From Eutrigla gurnardus (lineage: Eukaryota; Chordata; Actinopteri; Perciformes; Triglidae), in the NCBI GenBank assembly GCA_963514095.1, contig OY741273.1, positions 1,279,001 through 1,343,000 of the forward strand: a stretch of 64,000 bases of DNA, written 5' to 3'. Under the pieces are notes generated by a model that did not search any database, was not told where the DNA came from, and saw only the letters and a program-made list of their open reading frames with translations. Positions 62,761-64,000 of the stretch are shown here, piece by piece. Numbering within the stretch: the first letter of the stretch is position 1; each line of letters begins with the position of its first letter. Made by a program: the position numbers and the translations under genes.

Positions 62761-63410
62761 TAATCATATGGCCAGTCGGTCTTAAACAAAATAAACGATT
62801 TATTCATATTTTTTTAATTGTAAGCATGTATTTTTAGACGCTTGATGAAAATATAGTCTGTTTGTACTTCATATATGTAATTTTGGTCATTTTTGGTCTT
62901 TCACGTGACGAAATCACGAGGACTAGGCTTGGCGGAACCTTCTGCTGGTACAGTTGTTTCTGACAGACGGCCTTCTCTGAAACCCCCGCTAAAGTAAGCC
63001 TGATGGTGAGCCTGCCCCGGAGCAGGCTAGTTTGGTCGGATAAATTCCCATGGTTACTTAGCGGAGAGTGCCTCAAGTCACGTTGATGGAACGCAACTCT
63101 CGCTAAAGGTAGCGGGGCTTATCGAAATTAGCCCGGCTTTGCGCTTAGCGAGTTTGATGGAATACCCCTCAGGAGAGAGAGAGGGAGATGTTTTGGTCCG
63201 AGAGGCTGAGTTTCCGTTACGCGTGCCATCCGCCTTTGATCTGATGTCAGATGTGACGGGACAATCTATATAGATATAAATTCACGTGTTGATTCAATTA
63301 GTTTTATTAAATAGTGTTTGTTGTGATTATTTATTGCATTTAAATGTGCCTGGAACTGTGGAAACCTGCCTATGAGGTCTCGGTGACGTGTGCGCACTGC
63401 GCGCCGAAAT

Positions 63411-64000
63411 GTGTTCCTCTTCTCAAAGGAAAACACCCCATGATCTATTTGTGTGTTCTATAAGTTAAAAAAGCCCAGCCTCACCCAGACTCCAGCGGCC
63501 CACAGGTTAGTTGAGTTTGAGACCCCTGTCTTAGACAGTAGCTATTCTTCCTTGGGTCTCTATATTTCCATAAGAATGTTACATGAGATGGATTACATAT
63601 ATCCATAAAATCCATCCTCACAGTACATCAGAAATACAACATAAACAAAAACATACCAACATAACATTCATACTCACAACATTACAACAAATCAACACAA
63701 TACAGCACACAGCAAACAACACAAGCTCAAGACCGATCTAATACATACACTAGCTCAACTAAATATATAATATAATGTTTTACACTTATTCCTATGTAAA
63801 TAAATAACACTTTCTCTTTTGTGAAAACATATTTTATCACTTTCTGAGATCAAAAAACCTGGTAATAAATTCTATGCCATCATTGCTCGATAATGAACCG
63901 TCCTCTGTATTAAACTACTTCTACAGGGAGGCAAGAGCAAGCGACCCCCCACTGACTGTCATGCTGCTGTAAACTATTTCTGGAGTCGTCTTATGATAAT
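63411..64000. other. Unassigned right edge
   Basis: ggcccacaggttagttgagt then 'ttgagacccctg' (about 63500-63530) resembles the end of a fish hAT family. The rest is AT-rich with no gene seen. Confidence 0.35.

Larger units (their letters stand above)
61810..63169 (+). mobile_element. Harbinger-type remnant, TSD CAG, in the MITE copy
   Basis: The ends aggggtattccaccaaactc and (read on -) aggggtattccatcaaactc are inverted. The 3-bp duplication cag flanks it (61807-61809, 63170-63172). The empty site is visible in the sister copy at 59156-59172, which proves the insertion. It keeps a Myb-like relic and two tRNA-like sequences. The transposase is absent. Confidence 0.88.
61407..63410 (+). mobile_element. 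GC-rich MITE (gggccctagtttcgt), third copy, interrupted
   Basis: Starts gggccctagtttcgtagacc at 61407 and continues to ataaaaaccag at 61809. It resumes at 63173 (gagagagagagggagatgtt) and is cut near 63410 (cactgcgcgcc). The gap is the Harbinger remnant 61810-63169. Confidence 0.78.

Overview
The window is nuclear DNA of a teleost fish. Intron-containing genes with GT-AG splice sites are embedded in dense transposon sequence of typical fish families: hAT, Tc1, Harbinger, L2, L1, BEL/Pao, Gypsy and tRNA-derived SINEs. AT, GT and trinucleotide microsatellites are frequent. There are no operons, Shine-Dalgarno sites or prokaryotic genes.

Two host genes can be rebuilt exon by exon, both on the + strand. 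rnf168 (coding exons 7983-27671, seven exons, 491 aa) encodes the RING E3 ubiquitin ligase that marks H2A at DNA breaks. Its RING, UMI, MIU1, MIU2 and LR-motif regions are all visible. tm4sf19 (coding exons 40391-54913, five exons, 202 aa) encodes a four-span L6-type membrane protein. In human the orthologues lie close together on 3q29 with UBXN7 between them, so the pair is conserved synteny. No ubxn7 exon was recognised here.

Layout. 1-1260: an LTR-like block on the - strand. 1260-5300: an unassigned coding remnant, SINE pieces and a hAT element with a BED-finger exon. 5300-28100: rnf168, whose 12.4-kb intron 4 is a nest of hAT and Tc1 elements. One Tc1 copy has near-identical long TIRs and an uninterrupted transposase frame with a catalytic D-to-N change. 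28150-31600: two tandem copies of one repeat family. 31600-37000: an L2 reverse-transcriptase ORF and a collapsed BEL/Pao element between its LTRs. 37000-40390: largely unassigned, with an orphan signal-peptide-like exon. 40391-54913: tm4sf19, whose introns hold a broken Gypsy element, an L1 endonuclease fragment, a LINE fragment and two minisatellites that run into the exon 3 and exon 4 acceptors. 55200-63420: two Harbinger remnants with CAG target duplications and Myb-like ORF relics, tangled with several copies of one GC-rich MITE family. 63420-64000: nothing assigned.

The host genes do not form a pathway. RNF168 acts in the nucleus on chromatin and TM4SF19 in membranes. The most unusual feature is the tm4sf19 structure, where tandem repeats copy the exon 3 splice acceptor and, in the next intron, form a frame that is open on both strands and continuous with exon 4. 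No functional tRNA, rRNA or CRISPR array was seen.
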